From Baylisascaris procyonis (lineage: Eukaryota; Nematoda; Chromadorea; Rhabditida; Ascarididae), in assembly GCA_037389465.1 (NCBI GenBank), contig JAZARR010000175.1, forward strand, positions 1,240,001 to 1,304,000: DNA of 64,000 nt. Reading direction: 5' to 3'. The first letter of the stretch is position 1. Each line of letters starts with the position of its first letter. Below are positions 25,311-36,524 of this stretch, one piece after another. The translations under genes were made by a program, and so were the position numbers. The notes below the pieces were generated by a model, which had not been told where the DNA came from, did not search any database, and saw nothing but the letters and a program-made list of their open reading frames with translations.

Positions 25311-28300
25311 TTAAGTATTTGAAGATCCAGGAAGAGATGAGGGAATCGTAGCTGAAATAAGTGCTATCACAGGAGCTTTGATGGCTGCTTTCCTTGCCAC
25401 AACAGTGCTTCCTTTGCATATTTTCAACAGGCCAGTACGAACCGCATTCGCGATGTCCTTCTGCCTGAAGTAAAGTACTGTTAAGCTCGCGAGAGGGTTC
25501 AGGTTAGCGCTGATTGCCATGTACAGCGTTAAGACGTCTGAGATATCCTTACCGACAATTTTTGATAAGGTATAGTCAAAAAGTGTTGGTATTATATATA
25601 AAACAAATGTGAATATGCATGATATGCAAAGCGTTATCGTTAGCTGATTTTGACGCCTATGAAAGGCGGATAACGCTGCACCCTGAAAATATTCAGTTGT
25701 TACATTCCTCGGAATTATTTTAGCCTTTTTAGAAATATATCTCTCAAAAAACTTTTCAATTGATATGCTGTTGTTTATAACAATCGCAAATTCCTCAGCT
25801 CAACAAAGCCAATAAACTATTTCCATCAGCATCATCGATGCATGCAACGCTTATTTCATAATTTTGAAGAGTTTTCTTTGAGATCTATTTTGTGTTCAAA
25901 AAATTCATATAAGAACAATGCTATATTGAGCAAATTCAGCCATACCGATTGCTTTCAGAAAATTTCGGCTACAGATCCGCCACTCACCTTAATATTGAAT
26001 GAAGAATTTTCACCACATTTTTGGGACATCCTCAACAGCCATCCATACGTCATGCTGTTGATTACAGATTTAAAAGGAATTGATTTACTCGCAAACAAGT
26101 AATATGTAGTGATAAGTCGGGAATCAGTCATCATTGAGTTCAACCTATCATATTCATATTTACATGCCTACAAAACTGAAATAGAAATAAACGGTACATA
26201 TTGTTTTTTAGAGATACGTGAATAATATCTGCGGGAAAGGATGAAGACGATCACATAAATAACGATGCTGCCCAATGCTGTTAACAATCGCAGTGTGAAT
26301 GCCACGTTGTCGTGAAATGTTTGCCAACTATCTGTAGACCTATAAAAGTAAATTAATTCATTATATCCGAGATCGAATGCACAGGTTCGGGACGTTCCCG
26401 AGCTTGTTGCCTCAAGCGTCACTCACGCGATCTAAAATTTTTATACAAATATTTACCAAAAATTTACAAACAGTTTGATCATGTGCGCTCTTAATCGTTC
26501 CCCTCCTCTTCATGTTCAAAACATTTTAATGTGCACTAATTTGTACAATATTTCGCGCCTCAGTGGACCATTTCACAAATTACTGGAAACAACAAATGGC
26601 TGCAAAAAGTTAGTAATATTCCCTTACAATACCTTAATGAGCTGTCGATAATTTTTCATTCAATTTGATCTACCTTAGGATACTAAATGAATTCAGTGGA
26701 AAGGATTAGAAATTGCAGTTATTTCAATTACTCAATAATCTAATTCAGTTGTTTTATAAGCCTCAGTGAACAATTATTTCCCTATGCATCGGTAAGGAAT
26801 TTATCCTATACTGTCAGCTGATCTCTCAATAATATTTAGAAGATTTAAATCAAATCGGAATCTTCTCAAAAAACGATCCACTTAAAGACTGCTTGGGTTT
26901 TGTCAATTTTTGTTAGCATCAACAGAACAGAAATGACGAAGATGTTAATGATATATTTGAAGGTTGAAAAAATAATAGAGCGATCTAAACTCTCTAGATT
27001 TAATTGATTTCACTATTAGCAATAGCACAATGAGTATGGTAGTTTAAAGTTTCGAATGCATAGTTTTAGCTGTACTAATCATCATCATTTATTCTCGAAC
27101 GAAGCAACTGCTTTGTGTTATTAATTGCCTTGAAGAATCATTATTAATTCAAAGTGAGTTATTTTTAAAGTTCGAGTGAATATCATCGACAAATTTAGTA
27201 ATATTTGATATAGGGAAAAGACAGTGCCATTTTCGAGTTTGCTTTTCAGTAATTTTAGTAAAGGCATTTACGACAGCCCGACAGAAATAGGAAAAAAGTT
27301 TCCGATTGCGTGATTCGCTTTTCTATTCTATAAATACTGCAATAGCAATGATCAAGCTTCTCTTCGCTCAATTCAACATCACTCATTAACGATATACTCG
27401 ATTCCCAATTTGCAAAGGAACGTTCTCGAATGAAAGCAAGTAAATTTTTCCAATATTTTAAAATGAAAGGACTGCCATCATCAGATCTTACCAACACAAA
27501 GGAGAAACTGTTTCCGCTTCGTCAGGAAATGTCGAAATCCAACTTTCGATCGTTAGCGCGGCCAAAATTGCTATCGATATAATCACCTACAAAACTTTAA
27601 TAAATACAAAAAATAAAACCTGTTGAGCGGATCTCATCGTTTTCACTCTATTTTCACAGAAGGAAATAACGTATTTGCTTATATTATCAACAAATTTCAT
27701 AACGGCTCATTCTTGAGACGCATCCTATAGAAAAATACACAGAAGAGTCTGAGAAACGACCAAATACGATAAACTCATATTTGAAAGATAAGATGTTAGT
27801 ATTCCAAGTCAAAGAATGAGTTGAGTGTAAAAGGATTTAAAAACAAACAACAAAAAGAATTAAGTTTAGACAGACCTCCAAATATTGGATAGTAGATGAG
27901 TTCTTAAAATATTTCAGTGGGCAAAGAATTGAGAGAAGGCGGTCAAGGCTGACTAATAGCAGATTCATCGGTATCATTGGCTCCACCCTGCAGTTTGCTT
28001 CTTACAGATGCAATAAATTCATACAGATACGGCAATAATTAAGTAATAACTAGAGCGCTTCATTTTCAAATCACCTCAACTATTCAATGATGAGTTTGGT
28101 GTGGGCGTAGACATTCAATGATATATTCATTTGTGCTCCAAGGCTTTCAATCGAGGTGATAGAGATGACTAAGAGGGGGAGGGATGGGTGGGAGGAGGGA
28201 GAAGAAAGACGAGCATCCCCTCTCCTTTGATTCCAACTTCAAATGTTCTTTCAACTTCGCACAAGTGAAATAGAAAGGAGATCACGTCAAAGGTTGATGC

Positions 28301-30188
28301 TTTCGAAGTGAACTGTCTTCCTTCGTTGCCTTTGTTGAGCTTCCTGCATGGTGTTATTGGATTTAAGTTCTCATTGCATCGTTTTCTCTACTATAATTAG
28401 TGTCACTTTGAGCAATCACAAATTAGGACAATTGGTATAACTGATGGTTGGATGCTTATAACACTTGAAACTCTTTCGCTCCATCTCGGGACTTCAAAAA
28501 ATCGACCTTTTTAGACTCCTACTTTCCTGCCTATACCGTTAAATACTATAAGAAATGCAAAAAGTATATTTTGAGCTCAACTTCAACTAAGATGAAGTGA
28601 AACATCTGTAAGACGTCGAATATCAGATATGTATACCAAATGAAGAGAATATTCCACGGCATGAGCATACAATATCTGTGACTTTTGAGTGAATACGGAT
28701 TCGTTAACAAGACGATGATTCTTCCAATGCCGGCGATTATAATACTGAGCCCTCCGAGAGCATCGTTTACAATCTCAACAACACGCTTTATTTCGGTCTT
28801 ATAGCGCTCGAAAATCCATCATGCATACTTGCGAAATTCCAAACAACAGTAAAGAGATCATTTTTAAAGTTGATTCTCTTGAATAAATTCGGCAGTCATA
28901 ACCTTATAGCCATTCAACTTTCGATTGCGAGCAACATTTGCAAATGTGAAATGATCTATACTCCAATGCATTATTCGGAACATGACTAGTAATTAATAGA
29001 AGATGGGCGGTATTCGACAGCCACAATGAAAAGCATCTCGCTCGTCAGCACATTGAATTTATATCTGTAAATGTTGTCTAATAAATTTACCTGCGCTGAT
29101 ATGACGATATATTTCAATCTGAGTGTCGGTGTGCGCACAATTGCAACAAAAAAGAGCACATTTGAAACTGATGTAATTGATCCCACAATGATACATGCTA
29201 TGAACAGTGCGAGAAATATCTGAATAAATAAATGATTTAATAAAGGTTTCTATACAGTGCCATTATTTGACACAGTTATGATTCAGCTAACAAGTGATTT
29301 ACTTCTTTTTGTGTCAATTCAGTAGTTTTTAAAAATTCAAGCATTATTTGGTTATTGTAGTGAGTGGGATCGATTTGTGGCGGATATAGGTCAAATCCGA
29401 GATTCTCTTCATTTAACGATGCACTCAGAGAGATTGATCATTTCCAATCATATTAGGCAATCTTTGATCTGATGTAAGCAATCACTAAAGAGCGATCAAA
29501 CGATCAGTTAAAACGAAAAGCTCATTATCGTGTGCAATGCTTGACTATCAGAAACTTAATTTGTCAGAAATACAATTCAAAATGCATATGAAGTACAGCG
29601 CAATACAAATGCAATACCTATAAAAATTCAATCATTATTAATGCTCTCATTCGAAGTCATTAGGTCACTGACAGCTCCCTTGAGAATGATGGATACGATA
29701 TTATGGAATAAGGTGGTTTTGTCTGAAAAACTCGCCGAATGTCATCAAATATATGTATGCAATCAATTGATATCTAATATTTTCTGATTTTATTTGTATA
29801 GTGAAGCTAAGCAATAGATATTAAATGTTAAACAGAACTGAATAAATTATGATCAAACTGACGCAAAATTTACGTTGTTGTACATTATTAGACACAGAGG
29901 AACCTTTAGGGCAAGCAAGGCAATTCATTTAGATTGAAGAAGATTTTGACTTAGCAACCGTAAAAATCTTTCCACTACCATATAATGATGTAAACCTTTC
30001 GTGACGCAACTTATAATGTCTTATTCAATGGATTGTTTTTGCCTTCCATTGAAATATGGCATCAAAGTGACATTTTTTCCACTTCTATAAAATTCCCCTA
30101 TTCAAATACGTTGCAAACAATAAACATATTAAAGTGTACCCAATGATTTGTATCAAAAGAAATGAAAGGACATGCTTACCGAATTCAT
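25311..30188 (-). CDS. Srsx-like seven-transmembrane chemoreceptor, left-arm copy
   Basis: A G-protein-coupled receptor of the nematode serpentine chemoreceptor type, probably acting in sensory neuron membranes; the ligand is unknown. Exons read downward: 30,188-30,180 (Met-Asn-Ser, then GTAAGC), 29,219-29,091 (helix 1, SNVLFFVAIVRTPTLRLKY), from 28,773 (helix 2 and helix 3, CMLMPW), 27,586-27,492 (helix 4), 26,339-26,198 (helix 5, VIYVIVFILSRRYYSRI) and 25,682-25,311 (helices 6 and 7 with NPLASL, then the tail). Exon phases agree at the helix 4/5, 5/6 and start/helix 1 joints. The exon joining helix 3 to helix 4 was not resolved, and no DRY-like motif was seen. The last exon is open for 124 codons, about 22 longer than in the right copy. 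Srsx is my best family guess. Confidence 0.65.
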
Positions 30189-30297
30189 AATTTTCACACA
30201 AAGTCACGCGTAGTCTTGTTCGTCGCATACCTTAAAGATTGTAGTTACTCCTCAACTTTTACAAAACCATGACCGACTGCTCAATGAGGACACATTT

Positions 30298-30465
30298 TCA
30301 ACAACATCCCATCTGTCGATATAAGTATAAAGAATATTCCGCCAGAGATGTGAACCGCGACTCTCTCGATATGACCGAATTGTTTCCGGGGCAACTAATA
30401 AACAGTAGGAAGTACGCGAGAAGAAATGAGATAAACAATACCAACAGTATGGTAATGACGCACAT
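30298..30465 (-). CDS. Small single-helix ORF, left copy
   Basis: A 55-residue frame starting MCVITILLVLFISFLLAYF, hydrophobic to about residue 25, followed by a polar tail ending in Cys-Cys. It lies about 110 bases upstream of the receptor start, on the same strand. Against the right-arm copy (36,248-36,415) I count seven base differences: five are silent and two exchange Val and Ile. The antisense frame changes three residues non-conservatively. This argues that this frame is the translated one. It may be a separate micropeptide, an upstream ORF or an exon of an unrecognised transcript. Confidence 0.4.
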   Translation of the reverse strand: MCVITILLVLFISFLLAYFLLFISCPGNNSVISRESRFTSLAEYSLYLYRQMGCC

Positions 30466-30872
30466 TTTTCTTACAGCCGAGAAGCATTCAGCAACGGGTC
30501 ATCCCTAATCGCTGAATCTAGAAACATGCATCCGCTCGGTAATGAGAAAATCTTCGTTAACTAAGGAAAGCCGGACGAACATCGCTTGAGGTAATTAGTT
30601 CTACGACAATGTTCAGTGACGAATGTAAAGCAAAAAACGTCTCCAGAACACATCTGACCATTGGGGAATTGACTGTATGCACCTAATAATTGTTCTGAAT
30701 CAGAAAATTACTGCTATTCCAGACAGCAGGATACTAACGCATCGGTGCGTCTTTATAACTAATGAGTTGCAGGTGTGCGAATTTCCTTCCGCAATGTCAA
30801 CTTCAACAGAGAGTGTGAGTTAGGGCGTCACGTAGAGGAATAACACAGCCAGTTTCTGAAAAAAAAAATGAT

Positions 30873-30923
30873 GAGAACATACATAGCAAGTCATTTTAAA
30901 AAAATAGGTCATATATATGGCGA

Positions 30924-30981
<58 letters not shown>

Positions 30982-31032
30982 TCGCGATATATATGACCTA
31001 TTTTTTTTAAATGACTTGCTATGTATGTTCTC
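30873..31032. repeat. Local palindrome around a (TA)n core
   Basis: Two arms of about 56 bases (beginning GAGAACATACATAGCAAG and its complement) flank a (TA)n run at about 30,928-30,977. They differ at only two or so positions. The right arm of the large repeat has just one copy of this sequence beside its own (TA)n run (35,668-35,742). The second copy therefore arose by local fold-back duplication in the left arm, or was lost from the right. Confidence 0.8.
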
Positions 31033-31045
31033 TCTCTCTCTCTCC

Positions 31046-31120
<75 letters not shown>

Positions 31121-31130
31121 TATATATATA

Positions 31131-31193
<63 letters not shown>

Positions 31194-31210
31194 TATATAT
31201 ATATACACTT

Positions 31211-31258
<48 letters not shown>
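31029..31258. repeat. Composite (TC)n / (TA)n / (GA)n array
   Basis: Blocks of TC, TA, GA, TA, TC, TA and GA follow one another and form nested self-complementary segments. All long frames across it are low-complexity artefacts. Confidence 0.9.
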
Positions 31259-31261
<3 letters not shown>

Positions 31262-31299
31262 CTTGGTTTTTTCGTGTGGAAGACCTCTTCGAAAATATA

Positions 31300-31760
31300 A
31301 ACAGGCTTCCAAGATGAAGCAAAGGAGAAGCAAGGCCGAGACGATAGAGATGAACACTGACGAGACAGTGTGACGTACACCAGAAGAGGACTGAATCTGA
31401 CGGGCTGAGAGCCGCCTTTTATAGGCCTCAGATACTGTCAAAGGCACAAAGACAGACAACGGCATTATGTACGGCCACTCAACAAGTGCATGTGAAACTG
31501 TGATGATTCGCCACTTAAAAAGTGCAAAGCGATTACTACAATGTTTCATCACAATCGGATATCCTATATTGGCTCTTCTGTGCCATACCCAACATCTCCA
31601 CGCTGAAGTCGATCCGTCCGTCTGTGTCTACGATCTGTTCGCCTGCGTGCACGATCCGTCGGGCCATGGTATGTTTTGCGTTGACCTTCGGGGCTGAAAC
31701 GTTGTGGGGCGTGTCGATCGCGAGTTGAGCGGTGGAGATTCTGCGTTGACCCAACACTAT
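31300..31760 (-). mobile_element. Left-arm-only segment resembling the 3' end of an LTR retrotransposon
   Basis: This roughly 460-base, GC-richer segment is absent from the right arm, which has about 60 unrelated bases at the same place. Read on the minus strand, a coding-like frame (about 31,760 down to 31,536) contains SAPKVNAKHTMARRIVHAGE and stops in a TAG. The next bases carry a textbook core promoter (TATAAAA at 31,423-31,417 and an Inr-like TCAGTCC near 31,394-31,388), then a T/C-rich stretch. Coding end followed at once by a promoter-bearing repeat is the layout of an LTR element's 3' end. No terminal TG...CA borders, target duplication or second LTR were seen, so the class is inference. 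Confidence 0.4.
31388..31423 (-). promoter_or_regulatory. TATA box plus initiator-like core promoter
   Basis: On the minus strand CTATAAAAGGCGG is followed about 28 bases later by TCAGTCC, the standard TATA-to-Inr spacing. It lies inside the left-arm-only segment and may be its LTR promoter. Confidence 0.45.
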
Positions 31761-32139
31761 AGAGTGAAGTTTGAAAATGTAACTTGTTTGGTTGATTGAA
31801 TATTTCATTCGCATACTTATAGGACCTCTAAAGTATCGTTGTCCAAAATTTTATTTGATAAGACTGTAGTTGACTCCCGCAAAGTTATCTGGTGATGAAC
31901 GGCTACAAGTGGCAGAGTCAGACATACTCTTATAACTCGAGACTACTTGGTGAGGGGATCTTCGCCGAAATAAATTTATTCTATAAAGAACGAAAAAGTA
32001 TTTTCTTTTAGTTTTCAACCGTGGCTTTATAGTGCAATTTTATCGTGTTGTGGGTACTTGCAACATTCAATTTCTTTCTTTTACAATGAAAACGCGGATT
32101 GAGCGGGTCATTTCGCTATTATATTGCATACAATGATCT

Positions 32140-32810
32140 TGTAAATGAAACAACATGCTTACCGAATTCATATTTTTTCGTAGTGAAGCCCTAAGTCGTC
32201 TAATTCGTTGTTTTGCTTATAGATTTATTTATTCCCATATTGCACATAAACATATCTATATATTAACAAAACCATTATCAGCTTCTTGATGAACATACAC
32301 ATTCAACAGCATTCGCATCAGGCCACATAATTAAAAAGAGTGTTCAGTTACAGAAGTGATGCGCCAGTCTTTTGTTGGTAGAACATTAGTGCAGATATGG
32401 ATGATAAAAGTAGGAAATAAGCAAATGAAACGATAAAACAACGCCAACAACCGTGCTAATACATTTTTCAGTTTTCGTCGACAACTACTCAGTACCGAGT
32501 TATTTCTACTAGCTGGATCTGGAATCGACCATCCGCTTGGTGATAGGACAGTCTGGATTGATTGAGGAACAACCGTTGAGTAATTAATTCTGTGAATGAC
32601 TTTATTGACGCACTACGAATATGAAGCAAAAAACGTTTGCGGAACATATTTAATTAACAAAAGGGTTCTAACTGTTTATGAAAAAAGTGACGAATGTGCA
32701 GGCAATAAAACATTCGCACCTCCACTCATATTTAAAACTAATGAGTTCTAGACGAGCTAAAATTTTATGAAGATTCATATTACACCTCCCTTTTTTTTCT
32801 GCGAAGTTAA
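32140..32810 (-). pseudogene. Partial third copy of the receptor 5' region
   Basis: On the minus strand this stretch resembles 30,150-30,850 and 35,880-36,560 at roughly two-thirds identity by eye. It keeps the ATGAATTCG start exon directly followed by GTAAGCATGT (near 32,176-32,160). Downstream, the inner block of the left repeat arm begins instead of the helix 1 exon. It therefore appears to be a truncated paralogue, or the 5' end of a rearranged receptor gene. Confidence 0.5.
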
Positions 32811-33809
32811 TGGTTTTTAAAAGACGAAAATCTTTCCAGCAGAATCGAAGGGTTACACAAAGTTAATTGATATCAAATTTGTCGAATTTGAATATACGCG
32901 GCTAAAATTTGTCATTTACCATGCTTTAAGAGACGTTTGGAGCAGTGTGATCTGTCGGCGACATGCGCCTCATATCAGTAAAGACTAATCATCGTCACCA
33001 TCATCATCGTCATATAAGTCGCGAGGGAGGAGGGGGAAGAGGAAATGAGGCGTACGATGCAGCTGCGCACGCGCCCTCAAATACCGATTTCCTTTGCAAG
33101 TTTTGCACTTCAGTGATTTCAAAGAGCAACGTGGCCAAAACCTTGAAAGAATGATTGCTGTTTCGCGAAATCTTCAACTTGAACACCTGAAAGAAATGCG
33201 TTGGCTTCGCTGCTTCGCTTAGTCATGCAACAGCAGTTCAACTGCTGACCTAAATGTTGGATGATTTCAATTTATGGGACGTTTCGAAGACTTCTCGTTC
33301 AGAGAGTTTCGCTCATTTGCGAATTCTTCAGCGGAAACATTTGAATGCAAGCCTGACGGCTTTGGCACATCGTTAAATGATCGTCACCATCACCAAGTTC
33401 TCCTCAATCAAATTTAGGAACAAGGAAGACTGCAATAACCAGTAGAACATGTACTGTAGAATACATACAAAAATAATTAAGGAACGATTGCTAACCACGT
33501 AACTGTAGCAGCCGGTGCAGTTCAGGCACATCGCAAGGGCGAAAACAGTACAAACTTTTTGTTATACTCAAAGAACCATAGTAAGGCGAGTAAAATGAAG
33601 TGAATTTTAAAGACATTATGAGAGAGAAGGAAAGCGAAAACGACGAACAAAATCGAATCATATGAATGAGGCAGTTAGTAAACTTAATGATGGAGCAGAA
33701 ATTTTAATGCTAACATCGATCCTTCATTGCATAAACCGAAATGATTGAAGCAATTATCGAAGTTCTCTATTCAATGTCATCAGCATACTGTTATCATAAA
33801 GTGAGATTA

Positions 33810-34166
33810 CTAAAAAGAAAATATTTTGATTGCATGGATTCCACTTAGAAAGATAATTTCAATTTCTTTTTGTTGTAAGAAGTGACCACTTAGCAACTCC
33901 CCTTTTGCACATAGCTTAGTGATACGTGTTGTTCTCTGCTCCATTATATTACGTGCATTTCTTTGCTTCTCATGCTGACAAACCCATTTCATATTGTGTG
34001 CGTTGCAGGGTAGTTCTTCGACAGTTTGCGATGCATGGCAACCATTGATCCAACAGGGGTGGTGGTGGCAGAGGTTGTGGCTACACAGTGTTGCGAAGCT
34101 GTGTAGATGAGAAGATAGATGTGTTGCATTTATCCTCCACGCCTCCCCACCCATCACGCCCAGCAT
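33810..34166 (-). CDS. Unrecognised Cys/His-rich ORF
   Basis: An open frame of 118 codons with an ATG start, less AT-biased than its surroundings. The middle carries regularly spaced cysteines and histidines (CSHNLCHHHPCWINGC, then CNAH and VCQHEKQ), which could bind zinc. It matches no zinc-finger family that I know. There is no clear splice site at either end. It may be a genuine small gene, an exon, or a fragment of a mobile element. No copy lies in the repeat arms. Confidence 0.3.
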   Translation of the reverse strand: MLGVMGGEAWRINATHLSSHLHSFATLCSHNLCHHHPCWINGCHASQTVEELPCNAHNMKWVCQHEKQRNARNIMEQRTTRITKLCAKGELLSGHFLQQKEIEIIFLSGIHAIKIFSF

Positions 34167-35389
34167 CTGTTAGACGAAACTATAAACCACTATAGGCACT
34201 CGTAAAGCGTATGTAGAAAGGCCAAAATCCATGGTGGCCGCAAAACTCCATTTAGCGGTTCACTTAATTAATATTATGTGCTGAAGCACTTTGAAAAATA
34301 TAGACGGCAACGCTTTGCTGCTCAATGAAGGAATTTCGAAAATATTGAAAAATAAAGTTTTGTTGCAATAGTTAAAAGCTTTCAGCTAATCTTTCTACTC
34401 GAATCGACGAAGGGGGGCAAGAGAGGGGGAGAGTGTTCATAGAGGAAGAGTGTTTCAACGAACAATTTAGTAGACCGGTTTTTTCTTGAAACATGTGTAC
34501 TGCTACTTACCGATCACTATACACCAATGAAACAAATAAAGCCCATCGTCCAGAAATTATTCGGCAATTGAAACTTTGAAAGTTTTTAAGTTCGTCAATT
34601 AACAGCAAAGTAGTAATCATCTCCGTATTCGTTAGCACCTAATCAAGCTCTTTCTTTTAGTATCCAAATCACTAAAATCGCATACAAGACTAGTATGGAG
34701 AGATAAAAATTTTTCAGTATGGAAAATTTCGAACAAATTTAAATGCCGGAATCTTTTCATTGAACTTAAATAGTGATCTGAAAAAAGATCGATCAAACCA
34801 TTACCGCCTTACCTATAGCCTGCTCAGTATCGTAACTTTATTGCTCTGCAGTCAACGGTAAAACATTCCATATTTTTTAAATCTGCTTGTCGAGGGAGAG
34901 AAAAAATATTTCGCGAAAGTTGATGTGCTCGGAAGATTGCAATTTTTTGTGTTCCAGAACTCGATCATTTGTGAAGCAATTTAAGTGCATGAAGCGTCCT
35001 TGGAATGATCTTGGTGAAATTACCACGAAACTTCCAAAACCTGCATCCTCTGGGTGAGAAAAGGGATCGTCAAAATACGAGAATTGGGGATTCCAGCTTA
35101 TCGATCCTATGTTCGAGGTTCATTTCATTTAGGAACATGATGTACATTTTTGGATATGGTTTCAGTAGCTGAGTGAAATTCATGAAAGTGGAATTCACAG
35201 CGGAATGACCCGCTCAATCCCCGTTTTCATTGCAAACGGAAGAAATTGAATATTGCAAGTACCATAACACAATAAAATTGCAATACAAAGCCACGGTTGA
35301 AAACTAAAAGAAAATACTTTTTCGTTCTTCATAGAATAAATTTATTTCGGCGAAGATCCCCTCACCAAGTAGTCTCGAGTTATAAGAGT

Positions 35390-35506
35390 ATGTCTGACTC
35401 TGCCACTTGCAGCCGTTCATCACCAGATAAGTTTGCGGGAGTCAACTACAGGCAACTAGTCTTATCAAATAAAATTTTGGACAACGATGCTTTAGAGGTC
35501 CTATAA
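35390..35506 (+). CDS. Short ORF in the innermost repeat block
   Basis: A 38-residue frame starting MSDSATCSRSSPDKFAGVNY. The left-arm counterpart (start at 31,925, minus strand) keeps the start and first 20 codons with one replacement. It lacks eight bases just afterwards, which shifts the frame and ends it early. Either this is an exon whose true donor lies near the indel (a CAACTACAG phrase) or it is a non-functional frame. Function unknown. Confidence 0.25.
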   Translation: MSDSATCSRSSPDKFAGVNYRQLVLSNKILDNDALEVL

Positions 35507-35662
35507 GTATGCGAATGAAATATTCAATCAAACAAACAAGTTACATTTTCAAACTTCGCTCCACAGTAAAGGAGCAAATTCTGGGGAACTGACATATGTA
35601 GACTAGGTGTTACGGACCGATATTATTTTTGACGAAGAGGTCTTCCACACGAAAAAACCACG

Positions 35663-35667
<5 letters not shown>

Positions 35668-35742
<75 letters not shown>
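35668..35742. repeat. (TA)n microsatellite
   Basis: An uninterrupted alternating run of about 75 bases at the position matching the left-arm (TA)n core. Confidence 0.95.
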
Positions 35743-35744
<2 letters not shown>

Positions 35745-36247
35745 ACAAAATTCGCCATATATATGACCTAGTTTTTTTAAATGACGTTGCTATGTATGTT
35801 CTCATCATTTTTTTTTTTCAGAAACTGGCTGTGCTATTCCTCTATGTGATGCCCTAACTCACACTCTCTAACCAACTGTTGAAGTTGACAAGAGATGGAA
35901 AATCGTTGTGGCATTCATATTGCGGAAGGAAATTCGCACACCTGAAACTCATTAGTTATAAAGACGCACCGATGCGTTAGTATCCTGTTGTCTGGCATAG
36001 CAGTAATTTTCTGATTCAGAACAATTATTAGGTGCATACAGTCAATTCTCGATGGTCAGATATGTTCTGGAGACGTTTTTTGCTTTACATTCGTCACTGA
36101 ACATTGTCGTAGAACTAATTACCTCAAGCGATGTTCGTCCGGCTTTCCTTAGTTAACGAAGATTTTCTCATTACCGAGCGGATGCATGTTTCTAGATTCA
36201 ACGATTAGGGATGACCCGTTGCTGAATGCTTCTCGGCTGTAAGAAAA

Positions 36248-36415
36248 ATGTGCATCATTACCATACTGTTGATATTGTTTATATCATTTCTTCTCGCATA
36301 CTTCCTGCTGTTTATTAGTTGCCCCGGAAATAATTCGGTCATATCGAGAGAGTCGCGGTTCACATCTCTTGCGGAATATTCTTTATACTTATATCGACAG
36401 ATGGGATGTTGTTGA
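36248..36415 (+). CDS. Small single-helix ORF, right copy
   Basis: A 55-residue frame starting MCIITILLILFISFLLAYF, with one predicted membrane segment and a tail ending GCC. It is the counterpart of 30,298-30,465. The differences between copies are five silent and two Val/Ile changes. It ends about 110 bases before the receptor start codon at 36,525. No homologue recognised. Confidence 0.4.
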   Translation: MCIITILLILFISFLLAYFLLFISCPGNNSVISRESRFTSLAEYSLYLYRQMGCC

Positions 36416-36524
36416 AAATATGTTCTCATTGAGCAGTCGGTCATGCTTTTGTAAAAGTTGAGGAGTAACTACAATCTTTAAGGTATACGACGAACAAGAC
36501 TACGCGTGACTTTGTGTGAAAATT

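Larger units (their letters stand above)
25311..32117 (+). repeat. Left arm of the large inverted repeat
   Basis: This arm is the reverse complement of 35,200-41,520. Paired coordinates sum to 66,830 over 25,311-30,060, to 66,713 around 30,180-30,510 (the right arm has about 117 extra bases near 36,655-36,770), and to about 67,315 in the innermost block (31,760-32,117). Over most of the outer block the arms are indistinguishable by eye: separate segments of 66-86 codons translate identically. The outermost 250 bases are only about 85% alike. The left arm alone carries the LTR-like segment at 31,300-31,760 and the palindrome at 30,873-31,032. Confidence 0.9.
32118..35199. other. Spacer of the large inverted repeat
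   Basis: This is single-copy DNA between the innermost matching blocks of the two arms. It holds a diverged third copy of the receptor 5' region (32,140-32,810), a His/Arg/Gly-rich frame near 32,963-33,154 without a domain, and one Cys/His-rich frame (33,810-34,166). The rest is unassigned. Confidence 0.6.

Noticed and set aside
25842..26102. An 86-codon + strand frame, identical in its mirror at 40,728-40,988
   Set aside because: It lies antisense within the receptor intron between helices 5 and 6. Identity between arms is explained by the recent homogenisation and says nothing about coding.
31011..31322. Open frames of 82-94 codons on both strands
   Set aside because: They are Tyr-Ile, Ser-Leu and Arg-Glu alternations produced by the (TA)n, (TC)n and (GA)n blocks.
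36205..36444. A 79-codon minus-strand frame in the right arm and its mirror at 30,269-30,508
   Set aside because: Substitutions between the copies alter it non-conservatively, while they are silent or conservative in the opposite-strand membrane frame.
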